In this document: positions 24,143 to 31,196 of the stretch, in pieces
How positions within the stretch are numbered: position 1 is the first letter of the stretch
Layout: each line of letters opens with the position of its first letter
DNA from: Candidatus Burarchaeum australiense
GTDB lineage: Archaea; Micrarchaeota; Micrarchaeia; Burarchaeales; Burarchaeaceae
Length of the DNA: 38,332 nt
NCBI GenBank assembly: GCA_902386535.1
Contig: CABMJK010000058.1
Location: 1 to 38,332, forward strand
Direction of reading: 5' to 3'
Program-made: the position numbers and the translations under genes
Notes under the pieces: model-generated
The model's database searches: none
Told to the model about the DNA's origin: nothing
What the model saw: only the letters and a program-made list of their open reading frames with translations

Positions 24143-25546
24143 TCAGAACGGGAGACCGTACCACATTCCCTGCAGCGGGCCCGAGCTGTTCGCATCAGTA
24201 AGGTTGAGCGTGCCCGTCATGAGGGTGCCGTCTGTCAGCCTGACTTTTACGGATATCATCTCTTCATTCCCCCTTGATGCAGTGATGGGCGATAAGCCGA
24301 CTACGAACTGTTTTGTGCCGTGTGCAGGAATTGCGCCACCATTGCCGCCCAAATCAGTCGGAATGTCGTTGAACCATATCCACCGGAGGGGCATCGTAGT
24401 GCGGGAGGTGTTGCGCAGGGTAAGCTCCATGCGCCGGTGCTGCGTCCAGTTCCGGACAGGGCCGTCAGCCACGATGCAGGCACTGCCCGCGAGCTCCAGC
24501 CCGTTCAGGCCAACAAGGCCCGGCCTGATGCTCGGAACCTCTTCGTTGGGCGAATAGACCATGCGGGTCTCGGGGCCGAGCGAGGCAGTGTTTGCCAAGT
24601 ACCTTATTCTGCTCTCGAAGGCACGGGTGAGTTCATCCGCATCCCGGTTCCTAGTCGAAGAGCGCATTGAATTTACGATGTTGGTGAGATCGGCATCATT
24701 AACGAGCAGGTTGTGCTCGGAAGCCAGTTTGATGGCCGCTCGCTGGGAGTTGCCGAAAAGTGCCATGAGCAGCTGAGGAGTTGCCAGCACTTCCGAGACA
24801 GGCACCTCCATGGCATACTGCCGCACCATGGGTTTGTTGCCCCAGTCAGCCAGGAGGCATGTAATCGTGTCGGTTTCAATGTATGGCAGCGAAGTCGTTA
24901 TCGTGCCTTTGGGCTCTGATGGCTGGTTTGGAAGTATCTCCACGTATGTCAGCGTGACTGTCACGCGCCTTTCTGCACCAAACGGCACGTAGCCGTTTGT
25001 CTTGGCGCCCTTCATAGAGAGCATCATGGATTCGTTGGGCATTATCAGCCGCTCGTTTGGCATTGCCTCCGAAACTTCGGTTTGGCCGTTTATCGTGACC
25101 TCGATTTTCGTTATTTGTATCGGCTTTTGGCCGCTGTTCAGGATTTTCCCGCTTACGCAGGGGTTCCAAGTTATGCTTCCGTCCGCCCCTCGCGCATAAT
25201 TCCAAATCGTCATGCCCGTGTCCCGGTAGGAAAGAAGATTCATCGGCCCGGCCTGCCAGGGAGGAAACTCGCTCTGGCTGTGCTGCAGCAAGGATGCATC
25301 GGAGATGCCGGGTTGCGGGGTGTTTTTATCAGTGTTTTTCATCGTGCGGGAGCAGGCTATTGAATTGAGCGTCACAGCAATTCCGGTTCCGAGTAAAAGG
25401 GACTTCAAAAACAGGTTGTCGGAAAAGTTTCCGTGCAGCCCGCCGAAAAAGCCGGTTTCCGGATGCGCCGGGGTTTTCATGTTTTGCTGAGCGGGCCCTT
25501 TGGGGGCGCCGGCAGAAATATTGGCACCAGTTATCCTCACGTTCAT
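24143..25546 (-). CDS. Membrane-anchored extracellular protein, unrecognised
   Basis: 467 residues. A hydrophobic segment at ~48-68 (NLFLKSLLLGTGIAVTLNSIAC) follows a ~45-residue Gly/Pro-rich N-terminus and ends in Ala-Cys, so it could be a signal anchor or, less likely, a lipobox. The rest is expected outside: a beta domain (KPIQITKIEVTINGQTEVSEAMPNERLIMPNESMMLSMKG; RRVTVTLTYVEI) at ~130-235, a helical stretch at ~240-340, and a second beta domain at ~355-450 with RRMELTLRNTSRTTMPLRWIWF and ISVKVRLTDGTLMTGTLNL. Both beta domains look Ig-like. The start at 25546 has GGTGAT three bases upstream. Its less GC-biased codon use resembles the giant-protein block. Function unknown. Confidence 0.8.
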   Translation of the reverse strand: MNVRITGANISAGAPKGPAQQNMKTPAHPETGFFGGLHGNFSDNLFLKSLLLGTGIAVTLNSIACSRTMKNTDKNTPQPGISDASLLQHSQSEFPPWQAGPMNLLSYRDTGMTIWNYARGADGSITWNPCVSGKILNSGQKPIQITKIEVTINGQTEVSEAMPNERLIMPNESMMLSMKGAKTNGYVPFGAERRVTVTLTYVEILPNQPSEPKGTITTSLPYIETDTITCLLADWGNKPMVRQYAMEVPVSEVLATPQLLMALFGNSQRAAIKLASEHNLLVNDADLTNIVNSMRSSTRNRDADELTRAFESRIRYLANTASLGPETRMVYSPNEEVPSIRPGLVGLNGLELAGSACIVADGPVRNWTQHRRMELTLRNTSRTTMPLRWIWFNDIPTDLGGNGGAIPAHGTKQFVVGLSPITASRGNEEMISVKVRLTDGTLMTGTLNLTDANSSGPLQGMWYGLPF

Positions 25547-25592
25547 GCTATCACCCACCCTATTGGAATTAGGTTTAATTATGGATTTTGGA

Positions 25593-25602
25593 CTTTTTAA
25601 AC
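25593..25602 (-). promoter_or_regulatory. Candidate TATA element for the 467-residue gene
   Basis: On the minus strand GTTTAAAAAG, centred near 25598, places transcription start near 25572 with a ~26-base leader including GGTGAT. A second AT-rich element (ATAATTAAAC, near 25576) is an alternative. Confidence 0.4.
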
Positions 25603-25632
25603 CCCTATGTTTTGGTTAAGCCGGCTCAGGGG

Positions 25633-25974
25633 TCAGCGCGCTATCTCGAACGACGAGTAAGCCGGCGCCTTGTTCTCAGCCTCGTGCACCGTCTGTAAGG
25701 TCTCGACCTGTGGCCCCACTTTCTGCCCTACAGAAAGGGGTCCCTTTCCGCCCGAAGCGGAAAGTGGGCCCCAGTCCTTTGCCTTGCGCGCAATAGCTGC
25801 CTTGAATTTTTGCATGACTTCGGCGCTTTCGGCCTCCGCGACAATCTCGACCGTGCCGTCGGGAAGGTTTTTCACGTAGCCGCGGATGCCAAGCGCCACG
25901 GCCTGCCGGCGCACGAACCAGCGGTAATTGACGCCCTGCACACGGCCGCTTGCAATTAGCTTGCAAAGAATCAT
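25633..25974 (-). CDS. acyP: Acylphosphatase with an in-frame insertion
   Basis: 113 residues; the family is usually ~90. [41 protein letters not shown] carries the catalytic Arg (after GVNY) and Asn (in YVKNL), so it should hydrolyse acyl phosphates such as carbamoyl phosphate or 1,3-bisphosphoglycerate. Between Trp-Gly-Pro and Gln-Val-Glu-Thr-Leu lies an extra ~18-20 residues ([18 protein letters not shown]) encoded by a palindrome-rich DNA segment. The ATG at 25974 is the second of two near-identical start regions 50 bases apart. It lies downstream of pheT on the same strand, and the linkage appears to be translational coupling through a short intervening reading frame. Confidence 0.85.
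   Translation of the reverse strand: MILCKLIASGRVQGVNYRWFVRRQAVALGIRGYVKNLPDGTVEIVAEAESAEVMQKFKAAIARKAKDWGPLSASGGKGPLSVGQKVGPQVETLQTVHEAENKAPAYSSFEIAR
25712..25772. repeat. Palindromic element inside the acylphosphatase gene
   Basis: Two perfect hairpins lie side by side: CTTTCTG (25719-25725) with CAGAAAG (25731-25737), and CTTTCCGC (25744-25751) with GCGGAAAG (25757-25764). They are enclosed by a GGCCCCA/TGGGCCCC outer stem with one bulge. An alternative pairing GAAAGGG/CCCTTTC joins the two. The segment adds ~18-20 codons without breaking the frame. Confidence 0.75.
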
Positions 25975-26024
25975 GCACCCACACTCGGAATCCGGCCGCG
26001 CGCCATGAACTTGCAAAGAATCAT
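25971..26024 (-). other. 17-codon micro-ORF: duplicated start region of acylphosphatase
   Basis: Reads [17 protein letters not shown] then TGA; the real acylphosphatase begins [17 protein letters not shown]. The first 15 bases (ATGATTCTTTGCAAG) are identical in both copies, and similarity continues through GCGGCCG. The copies are 50 bases apart, so the first is out of frame with the second. Its ATG overlaps the pheT TGA, and its own TGA overlaps the acylphosphatase ATG, keeping a continuous stop-start chain. Confidence 0.75.
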
Positions 26025-26716
26025 TGCCATAACCTGAGGGCAAAGACCGTAATCGGCAGTGCGAGGCCGAAGTTGCGCCTGACCTCGTCGGACAGCTCGC
26101 CCACGTAGCCGACCTCCTTGCCGTGCTTCTTCACGACGCAGGAGCGCCCGGGGGCCAGGGAAGGAACCTCGTGGGGAAGTATGGCGCAATCGTTTTCGCC
26201 CAGCTCAAGCAACAGGGCCTCAAGCGCGCTCTTGGCCTCGCTGAAGGTGGCGCCCGCGTGCTCGCCCACGCCGCACAGTTCGAGAGATTCGCGGCCGTTC
26301 TTGTCATAAGTCAGGCCGAGCTCGAAGATGCGCTGGGGCATGGGATTGTGTATGTTCTGGCTGAGAATCGAGAGAAGGCCCGGCAGGAGGTGCGTGCGCA
26401 GGGAGGTGAAGTCGGTCGTGAGCGGGTTGACTGCGGTCGCCATTGGGGCGGGCTTAAGGCCGATTTTGGAGAAGTTCAGTTCCGCGTTCGTAAGAGTCCA
26501 GCTTATGGCCTGCGTGTATCCAAGCCCGACCAGGGCCTCGCGCACCTCGGAGGAATTCGGGAGCGGGCGGGCGATGGACGGGAAGGTGGGAAGCGTCTGG
26601 GGCATCTTGTTGTAATCATAGGCAATCGCGACATCCTCGGCCAAATCAACCCAGTGCATCAGGTCCGCGCGGTAGCAGGGGCTGTGCACAGTGCCTGCGG
26701 CATAATCGTGGCCCAT
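26021..26716 (-). CDS. pheT: PheRS beta subunit, C-terminal segment after an in-frame TAG
   Basis: 231 residues from the first ATG after the stop, in the same frame as the N-terminal segment. It continues the B5 domain ([39 protein letters not shown]) and the catalytic-like core of archaeal PheT ([59 protein letters not shown]). The nine codons between the TAG and this ATG (A-E-T-A-E-L-L-S-R) also match PheT, so the homologous frame is continuous. No ribosome binding site precedes ATG 26716, and starting there would remove a B5 helix. The gene ends TGA, overlapping the start of the acylphosphatase micro-ORF. Confidence 0.85.
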   Translation of the reverse strand: MGHDYAAGTVHSPCYRADLMHWVDLAEDVAIAYDYNKMPQTLPTFPSIARPLPNSSEVREALVGLGYTQAISWTLTNAELNFSKIGLKPAPMATAVNPLTTDFTSLRTHLLPGLLSILSQNIHNPMPQRIFELGLTYDKNGRESLELCGVGEHAGATFSEAKSALEALLLELGENDCAILPHEVPSLAPGRSCVVKKHGKEVGYVGELSDEVRRNFGLALPITVFALRLWQ

Positions 26717-26743
26717 GCGCGAGAGCAGTTCTGCCGTTTCAGC

Positions 26744-26746
26744 CTA
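26744..26746 (-). other. In-frame TAG inside pheT
   Basis: Codon 288 of 529 reads TAG between L-G-L-S-V-S and A-E-T-A-E-L-L. Many genes in this window end in TAG (dcd, alaX, the giant gene, padR and others), so TAG is an ordinary stop here. A one-base change from AAG, GAG or CAG, or a sequencing error, would explain it. Confidence 0.9.
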
Positions 26747-27607
26747 GCTCACTGAGAGGCCGAGCAGGCGATTGCATTTTTTGTAGTCGAATTTCATCGT
26801 GCGGGGCGAGAGGTTGGGCGTGACTCCGTCGGTGGTCTCGATGGAATGGAGCTTCGCGCCTCGGTCGGCGAGCATGCAGCAGAGCACGTTGAGCGCATCC
26901 ATTATGGCGCGGGGCGAGGTGCCCGTAACGTCCATCAGCAGGTTGCGCGTCTGGGGCGTGAGCATGGTGATGGTGCCGTTTATTATTGGCGGGAAGGCGA
27001 GCACCTCGGCGTTGCTGTCGAGAAGAAGCGGGTATTTGCCGGGCTGGACCAGGTGCGCGTAATCAACACCCTTCGGGTGTTCCTTGAGAATCTGCGCAAT
27101 GGTCATGGGCCGTTCGCTGTCGAGCGGGGTGAAGGTGAATTCCTTCACGGCCTTGTAGGTGAAAGGCGCCTTGACCTTGTCGGCATCGTGCAGTCCTATC
27201 GAGACCTTGCGCCTTTTCCTGCCGAACGTGTCGTGGATTTTTTCCTGCACGTTGATGAGCGAAAGCAGAAGCTCCTCGTTCAGGTTGACGCCCTTGGCAT
27301 GGGCCATCACGATGTAGGGTCGCGCGCCGCGCACGCTCCGGTCAATCTCGAGCCGCATGCCGCTGGGCTCGGCTGAATATTTCCGCAGCCCGGGCGTCGT
27401 GCCCGTGAAGCTCGCGAGAGCGCGGGCCATACCCTCGACGCTCAGCATGTCTATGCGGTTCGGTGTGATGTCGAGCGAGAACTTGCCGTCCGCGTAGGCA
27501 TCCACGGGCATGCCGAGCATGTCAATCCTCTCGCGCAGCTCGGCTGCCGATAGCTTGGCGCCCATCAGCCCGCACAATTCCTTTTCATCGAATATTACGG
27601 ATGCCAT
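26744..27607 (-). CDS. pheT: PheRS beta subunit, N-terminal segment
   Basis: 287 residues to the TAG. Archaeal PheT N-terminus MASVIFDEKELCGLMG, then B1 (FSLDITPNRIDMLSVEGMARALASFTG) and the B3/B4 editing region (YPLLLDSNAEVLAFPPIINGTITMLTPQTRNLLMDVTGT), then the beginning of B5 (YKKCNRLLGLSVS). With the downstream segment it totals 528 residues, normal for archaeal PheT. The beta subunit is required with PheS to charge tRNA-Phe and edits Tyr-tRNA-Phe. I chose ATG 27607 because a GGTGG site precedes it and family homology starts there; a 25-codon upstream extension overlaps the end of pheS and looks spurious. Truncation at the TAG would leave a non-functional subunit. Confidence 0.92.
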   Translation of the reverse strand: MASVIFDEKELCGLMGAKLSAAELRERIDMLGMPVDAYADGKFSLDITPNRIDMLSVEGMARALASFTGTTPGLRKYSAEPSGMRLEIDRSVRGARPYIVMAHAKGVNLNEELLLSLINVQEKIHDTFGRKRRKVSIGLHDADKVKAPFTYKAVKEFTFTPLDSERPMTIAQILKEHPKGVDYAHLVQPGKYPLLLDSNAEVLAFPPIINGTITMLTPQTRNLLMDVTGTSPRAIMDALNVLCCMLADRGAKLHSIETTDGVTPNLSPRTMKFDYKKCNRLLGLSVS

Positions 27608-27645
27608 CAGTTCCACCGTTTCATCGCTTGCATGTTCACGCGCCA

Positions 27646-29055
27646 TCAATCCTGCTGTTTCAGCCTGAAGTCCCTCAGCCACGCCAGGTCGTTCTTGTAG
27701 AACGCCCGTATGTCATCGATGTCATTGGCGAGCATGATGGGCCTTTCGAGCGACAGGCCCCATGCGAGAACCGGGTATTTGCCCCAGAGCGGCAGACAGA
27801 CCTCGGGCCTGAAAATGCCCGCGCCGCCGAGCTCGAGCCATGCCTTCTTCTTCTCGAAGTAGACCTCGACCTCGAGCGAGGGCTCGGTGTACGGGAAGTA
27901 CGAGGGCCTGAAGCGTATCTTCTCGAAGCCCAGCTTGCGGTAGAACTCGCGCAGCAGGCCAAGCAAATCCGTAAATGTCGCCTTCTCCCAGAGCACGATG
28001 CCCTCTATCTGGTAGAATTCCGCAAGGTGCTTGAAATCCACGACCTCATTGCGGTAGACCTTGCCAATGCAGAAATATTTCGCATGCTCGCGCTTCTGCT
28101 CCCTGCTCCTGTCCAGGTAGCGCGCCGAGACCGCGGTGGTGTGCGTGCGTAGGGTCTTCTTGCGCGCAAGCGCCTCGTCCCACTTGTATTTCCATGCGGA
28201 CTGGTGGGCTTTCCTCACCTTCTCGACCACGTCGCCCTTCGGCAGCTGCTCCTCGCCTTCGAGGTAGAACGTGTCGGCCATCTCGCGGGCCGGATGGTCC
28301 TGGGGCTGGAAGAGCGCATCGAAATTCCAGAACGAGCTTTCGACTGCGGGCCCCTGCATCTCCTCAAAGCCGAGCTCGAAGAAAATCTGCCGTATTCTGT
28401 CGGCATGGCGCTGCACTGGGTGGAGCTTGGCGGGGTATGCGCGCGAAGTCGGCGCAGTAAGGTTATAGGAGGGTCGCGCGCCCGCGGAAAGGGCCTCGAG
28501 GCCCTTCGGAGTAATCGCGAGCGCGTGCGCCTTCTCGGCCTTGGGCTCGGTGATGAGGCCGCGCGAGAGAAGGGGTTTTACCAGCTCTGACGCAGCAGTG
28601 CTCACGAAATTGTTCTCAGCCACCTGGGCGAGCATTTTTTTCTGCTCATACGCCCTGAAATCGGGTTCACGCCTAAGGACGAGGGCGCCGGAAACTATTT
28701 CGACCCAGCCATTGCTTTTTGCCCAGCCCAGGCCTATGCGCTTCTCCTCGGCCTCGAGGGAAGCTATGGGCACCGGGGCGCCGGCTTTTTTGAGCTGCGC
28801 GACCAGCCGCTCTTCCGGGAAGCCGTCCTTGACGAAGCGCGCGCCTTCGGGCGTGACTGATGTGCGATAGCCCCGCACGGTCTCGTGCACCTGCACGTAG
28901 GCGCGGTCTGCCAGAAGGCCCGCCGCCTTCCTCACCGCATCCATCGGGAGCTTGGAAGCAGCCGAAACCTCCTCGAAGCTGAAGGAAGTCTTGCCCGCAT
29001 GTTCGTGCCGTAGAGCTTGCAGGTTCTTCAGAAGGATTATCTCGTGTTCATGCAT
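27646..29055 (-). CDS. pheS: Phenylalanyl-tRNA synthetase alpha subunit
   Basis: 469 residues, the archaeal/eukaryotic long form. Residues 1-195 hold winged-helix units that bind tRNA (FSFEEVSAASKLPMDAVRKAAGLLADRAYVQV and a second around ASELVKPLLSRGLITE). The class II catalytic domain follows: LHPVQRHADRIRQIFFELGFEEMQGPAVESSFWNFDALFQPQDHPAREM, motif 2 YFCIGKVYRNEVVDFKHLAEFYQIEG and motif 3 VLAWGLSLERPIML. It activates Phe and transfers it to tRNA-Phe as a heterotetramer with PheT. The start at ATG 29055 is preferred over a TTG three codons earlier. It is first in an operon with pheT (38-bp gap) and acylphosphatase. Confidence 0.96.
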   Translation of the reverse strand: MHEHEIILLKNLQALRHEHAGKTSFSFEEVSAASKLPMDAVRKAAGLLADRAYVQVHETVRGYRTSVTPEGARFVKDGFPEERLVAQLKKAGAPVPIASLEAEEKRIGLGWAKSNGWVEIVSGALVLRREPDFRAYEQKKMLAQVAENNFVSTAASELVKPLLSRGLITEPKAEKAHALAITPKGLEALSAGARPSYNLTAPTSRAYPAKLHPVQRHADRIRQIFFELGFEEMQGPAVESSFWNFDALFQPQDHPAREMADTFYLEGEEQLPKGDVVEKVRKAHQSAWKYKWDEALARKKTLRTHTTAVSARYLDRSREQKREHAKYFCIGKVYRNEVVDFKHLAEFYQIEGIVLWEKATFTDLLGLLREFYRKLGFEKIRFRPSYFPYTEPSLEVEVYFEKKKAWLELGGAGIFRPEVCLPLWGKYPVLAWGLSLERPIMLANDIDDIRAFYKNDLAWLRDFRLKQQD

Positions 29056-29080
29056 GCGTATCAACTGTTTGCTGTTTGCG

Positions 29081-29109
29081 CGGTCAATCGCACGGTCATT
29101 GTGCGGTCA
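29081..29109 (-). repeat. Three TGACCG direct repeats upstream of pheS
   Basis: On the minus strand TGACCG occurs at 29104-29109, 29093-29098 and 29081-29086, with 11-12-bp spacing, about one helical turn. They lie 26-54 bases before the pheS ATG, near the expected promoter, and could be stacked operator half-sites. Confidence 0.4.
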
Positions 29110-29129
29110 AAAGCTTTTGATTATTTTTG

Positions 29130-29948
29130 TTATTTTTGCGCGCCCATGTAGCGCCTCAGCAATATTAGCGAGGAGAGGAGCACGAGCAGCATGAGCATCA
29201 GCACGAGCCCCTCGGTCGACCTCATGAGGTCGGCCAGGCCGTGCTGGGCATCGCTGAAGAACCGCATGACTTCGGTCTCGAGGGGCTCCTCGCGCGTGAA
29301 ACCCAGGTCGAAGCGGGCCATTACGACGGGCCCGGACCACTTGAGCTGCGAGACGCCGGAAATTGGCAGGTCGGTCTTGGTGAAATATTCGGGAAAGGGG
29401 TTGAGGCGCGTGAGCAGGGAGTCGGGAGGCAGGTTTATGGTTAGCTCGGTGCCCGAGGGCAGCATCACGTCGCCGGCCTCCGAGGTCTCGAAGGAGAGGG
29501 CGCGCGGATTGAGGGTGTAGTTATAGGTGCGCGGCTTGGACTGCTCGACCAGCATGAAGCTGCCGGGCTCCAGGTTGGAGGCCTCATACTCCATGCGCAC
29601 GATGCCGTAGCACGTGCCGGTCCACGGGTTGCAGCCCTGCCTGCGCTGGGCCCGTATGCGCACGTCCTCCACGTCCACGTATTTCGAGTCCATGTGCAGG
29701 CGCATGTTCTCGATGGAGGTAACGTTCTTCCAGGCCGAGATGTCGTTCAGCGACATGACGCTGTCGTAGAAGGTCGAGGACTCGTTCGAGTCCATGTAGA
29801 GCTCGTACTCCTCGAGCACGTGCGCGGTGCCGTCCTCGCGCAGGGTCATGTCGAACGTGTGATAGACCTGCTGGAAGGCGGCGCTGGCCGGCGTGGGCAG
29901 CAGCGAGACTGCAAGCGCGAATACGAGCAAAAGTAAGAAAAGCCTCAT
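29130..29948 (-). CDS. Secreted membrane-anchored protein, unrecognised
   Basis: 272 residues with a clear signal peptide (RLFLLLLVFALAVSLLPTPASA) and a C-terminal membrane helix (LVLMLMLLVLLSSLILL) with a basic end, so nearly all of it faces outward. The ectodomain is beta-rich: HTFDMTLREDGTAHVLEEYELYMDSNES resembles the start of other archaeal envelope proteins with DUF2207-like immunoglobulin domains, and C-N-P-W-T-G-T-C could form a disulfide. Four N-x-S/T sites are compatible with glycosylation. Transcription probably starts at a TATA element centred near 29974, which is also the promoter of the divergent hydrolase gene. Role unknown. Confidence 0.8.
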   Translation of the reverse strand: MRLFLLLLVFALAVSLLPTPASAAFQQVYHTFDMTLREDGTAHVLEEYELYMDSNESSTFYDSVMSLNDISAWKNVTSIENMRLHMDSKYVDVEDVRIRAQRRQGCNPWTGTCYGIVRMEYEASNLEPGSFMLVEQSKPRTYNYTLNPRALSFETSEAGDVMLPSGTELTINLPPDSLLTRLNPFPEYFTKTDLPISGVSQLKWSGPVVMARFDLGFTREEPLETEVMRFFSDAQHGLADLMRSTEGLVLMLMLLVLLSSLILLRRYMGAQK

Positions 29949-29970
29949 GGGTAAAGATTTGCAGGCACAT

Positions 29971-29979
29971 TTTTAAATC
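29971..29979. promoter_or_regulatory. Symmetric divergent TATA element
   Basis: TTTTAAATC contains the palindrome TTTAAA (29972-29977). Its centre lies 25.5 bases from the plus-strand ATG at 30000 and 26.5 from the minus-strand ATG at 29948. Both transcripts would be leaderless from one TATA element. Confidence 0.65.
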
Positions 29980-29999
29980 TGAATAGGTAATTTACGACT

Positions 30000-30665
30000 A
30001 TGAAACTAACCTACGTCGGCCACTCGACTTTCAAGATCGAGCTGGGCGGCCTCGTCATCCTGATGGACCCGTTCTTCAGCGGCGACGCGAACGGCAGGCC
30101 GCGCAAGGTGGCGGCGGCACTTTCTCCCGGCCAGATACGGGAGTGCGACTTCATTTTCATCAGCCACGAGCACACGGACCACTGCGACGTGGCGGCGATC
30201 CAGGAAATAGTGGAGCGCACGCACGCCCAGGTCGTGGCCCCTAGGCCCGTGCTCGCGAAGCTCGAGCTGAGCGAGCGAAGGCGCGTGGACGTGAAAGAGG
30301 GCGACAAGTTCGAGATAAAGGGCCTGAACATCGACGTAATCAAGGCGGTGCACCCCCAGTCAACCTATCCGGTCGGCTACAAGCTTTCCATGGGCGGACA
30401 GAGCGTTTACTTCGCGGGAGACACCTACGAGTACAGGGACATGAAGGACATAACTGCCGACGTGGCCATCGTACCCATCGGGGGCTCGTACACCATGGAC
30501 ACCTTTGCGGCCTCGACGGCGTGCAACGAGATGAACATCAAATACGCGATTCCCATGCACTACAACACGCATGACAGGATAGAGCAGTTTCCCGAGGAGT
30601 TCGCGAAGGACGTGAAGAAGGCCAAAGTCGTGATTCTGGAGCCTGGCGAGGATTTCGAATTCTAG
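30000..30665 (+). CDS. UPF0173 metallo-beta-lactamase-fold hydrolase
   Basis: 221 residues. The metal site is complete: LTYVGHSTFKIE at the N-terminus, SHEHTDHCD (HxHxDH) near residue 57, VHPQS, FAGDTYEY (bridging Asp) near residue 139 and PMHYNTH near residue 182. This is the UPF0173/YtkL family of small cytosolic MBL-fold hydrolases, widespread in archaea and bacteria, with no agreed physiological substrate. Length is normal. It is the first gene of a likely two-gene unit with the SecB-like protein 30 bases downstream, and is leaderless by TATA position. Confidence 0.92.
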   Translation: MKLTYVGHSTFKIELGGLVILMDPFFSGDANGRPRKVAAALSPGQIRECDFIFISHEHTDHCDVAAIQEIVERTHAQVVAPRPVLAKLELSERRRVDVKEGDKFEIKGLNIDVIKAVHPQSTYPVGYKLSMGGQSVYFAGDTYEYRDMKDITADVAIVPIGGSYTMDTFAASTACNEMNIKYAIPMHYNTHDRIEQFPEEFAKDVKKAKVVILEPGEDFEF

Positions 30666-30695
30666 AATTCTGCTGTGCTTCATGGAGGGGATTGT

Positions 30696-31100
30696 ATGAT
30701 AACGGGAATAAGAATAACGAAGGCCGAAGTGGCGCGCGAGAAGAATGAGGTTCCGCGGAGCCTTGGCATAAACATGTCCATAGCGGACGTGAAGCAGACC
30801 GGCGAGGACCTCGAGATTTCCTTCACCTACAGCGCAGACTACACCGAGAAGGTCGGCCACCTGCTGCTTGAGGGAGTGCTCGTGGTGAGCGAGGACAAGA
30901 AGAAGCGCGAGGACATCCTCCGCACGTGGAAGGCCAAGAAGAGGCTGGAGGACGTGTTCGCCGAGGACATCCTGAACAACATCAACTTCGCGTGCATGGC
31001 GCGGGGCACGGTGCTCGCGATGCTCGTGAACCTCCAGCCGCCCATGACCCCGCCGCGCATAAGGATTGACAAGGCCGGCGCGGACTCGAGCGTGGCCTAG
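30696..31100 (+). CDS. Small protein with possible SecB-like fold
   Basis: 134 residues, no membrane segment. Four amphipathic strands (ITGIRITKAEVAR, SLGINMSIADVKQ, DLEISFTYSADY, GHLLLEGVLVV) precede a helical region (EDVFAEDILNNINFACMARGTVLAMLVNLQPPMTPPRI). This order, with A-R-G-T before hydrophobic residues and a closing P-P, recalls SecB and archaeal SecB-like proteins, which hold unfolded clients. The assignment is by pattern only and uncertain; it could equally be an uncharacterised archaeal family. I chose ATG 30696, with GGAGGGG upstream, over an earlier in-frame TTG start. It is followed by a strong T-rich terminator. Confidence 0.7.
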   Translation: MITGIRITKAEVAREKNEVPRSLGINMSIADVKQTGEDLEISFTYSADYTEKVGHLLLEGVLVVSEDKKKREDILRTWKAKKRLEDVFAEDILNNINFACMARGTVLAMLVNLQPPMTPPRIRIDKAGADSSVA

Positions 31101-31104
31101 GGCC

Positions 31105-31180
31105 CTTTGTTTTTTCCTTTCTGTTTTTCCTTTTTGCTTTATTTTTCGTTCTTTTTCCTTTCCAGTTTTCCTTCTTTTCC
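31105..31180 (+). terminator. Extended T-tract terminator
   Basis: At least seven runs of 4-6 Ts in 75 bases (for example 31110-31115, 31124-31128, 31131-31135, 31142-31146, 31152-31156) with almost no A. Archaeal RNA polymerase terminates at such oligo-T stretches. It follows the SecB-like gene and precedes the convergent zinc-ribbon gene. Confidence 0.75.
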
Positions 31181-31196
31181 GTTTCCCGCCCGACGC

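Noticed and set aside
26744-26746. Pyrrolysine or other genome-wide recoding of TAG to explain pheT
   Set aside because: Many clear genes here end in TAG at the expected family length (dcd, alaX, padR, UPF0173), so TAG works as a stop. Local readthrough cannot be excluded.
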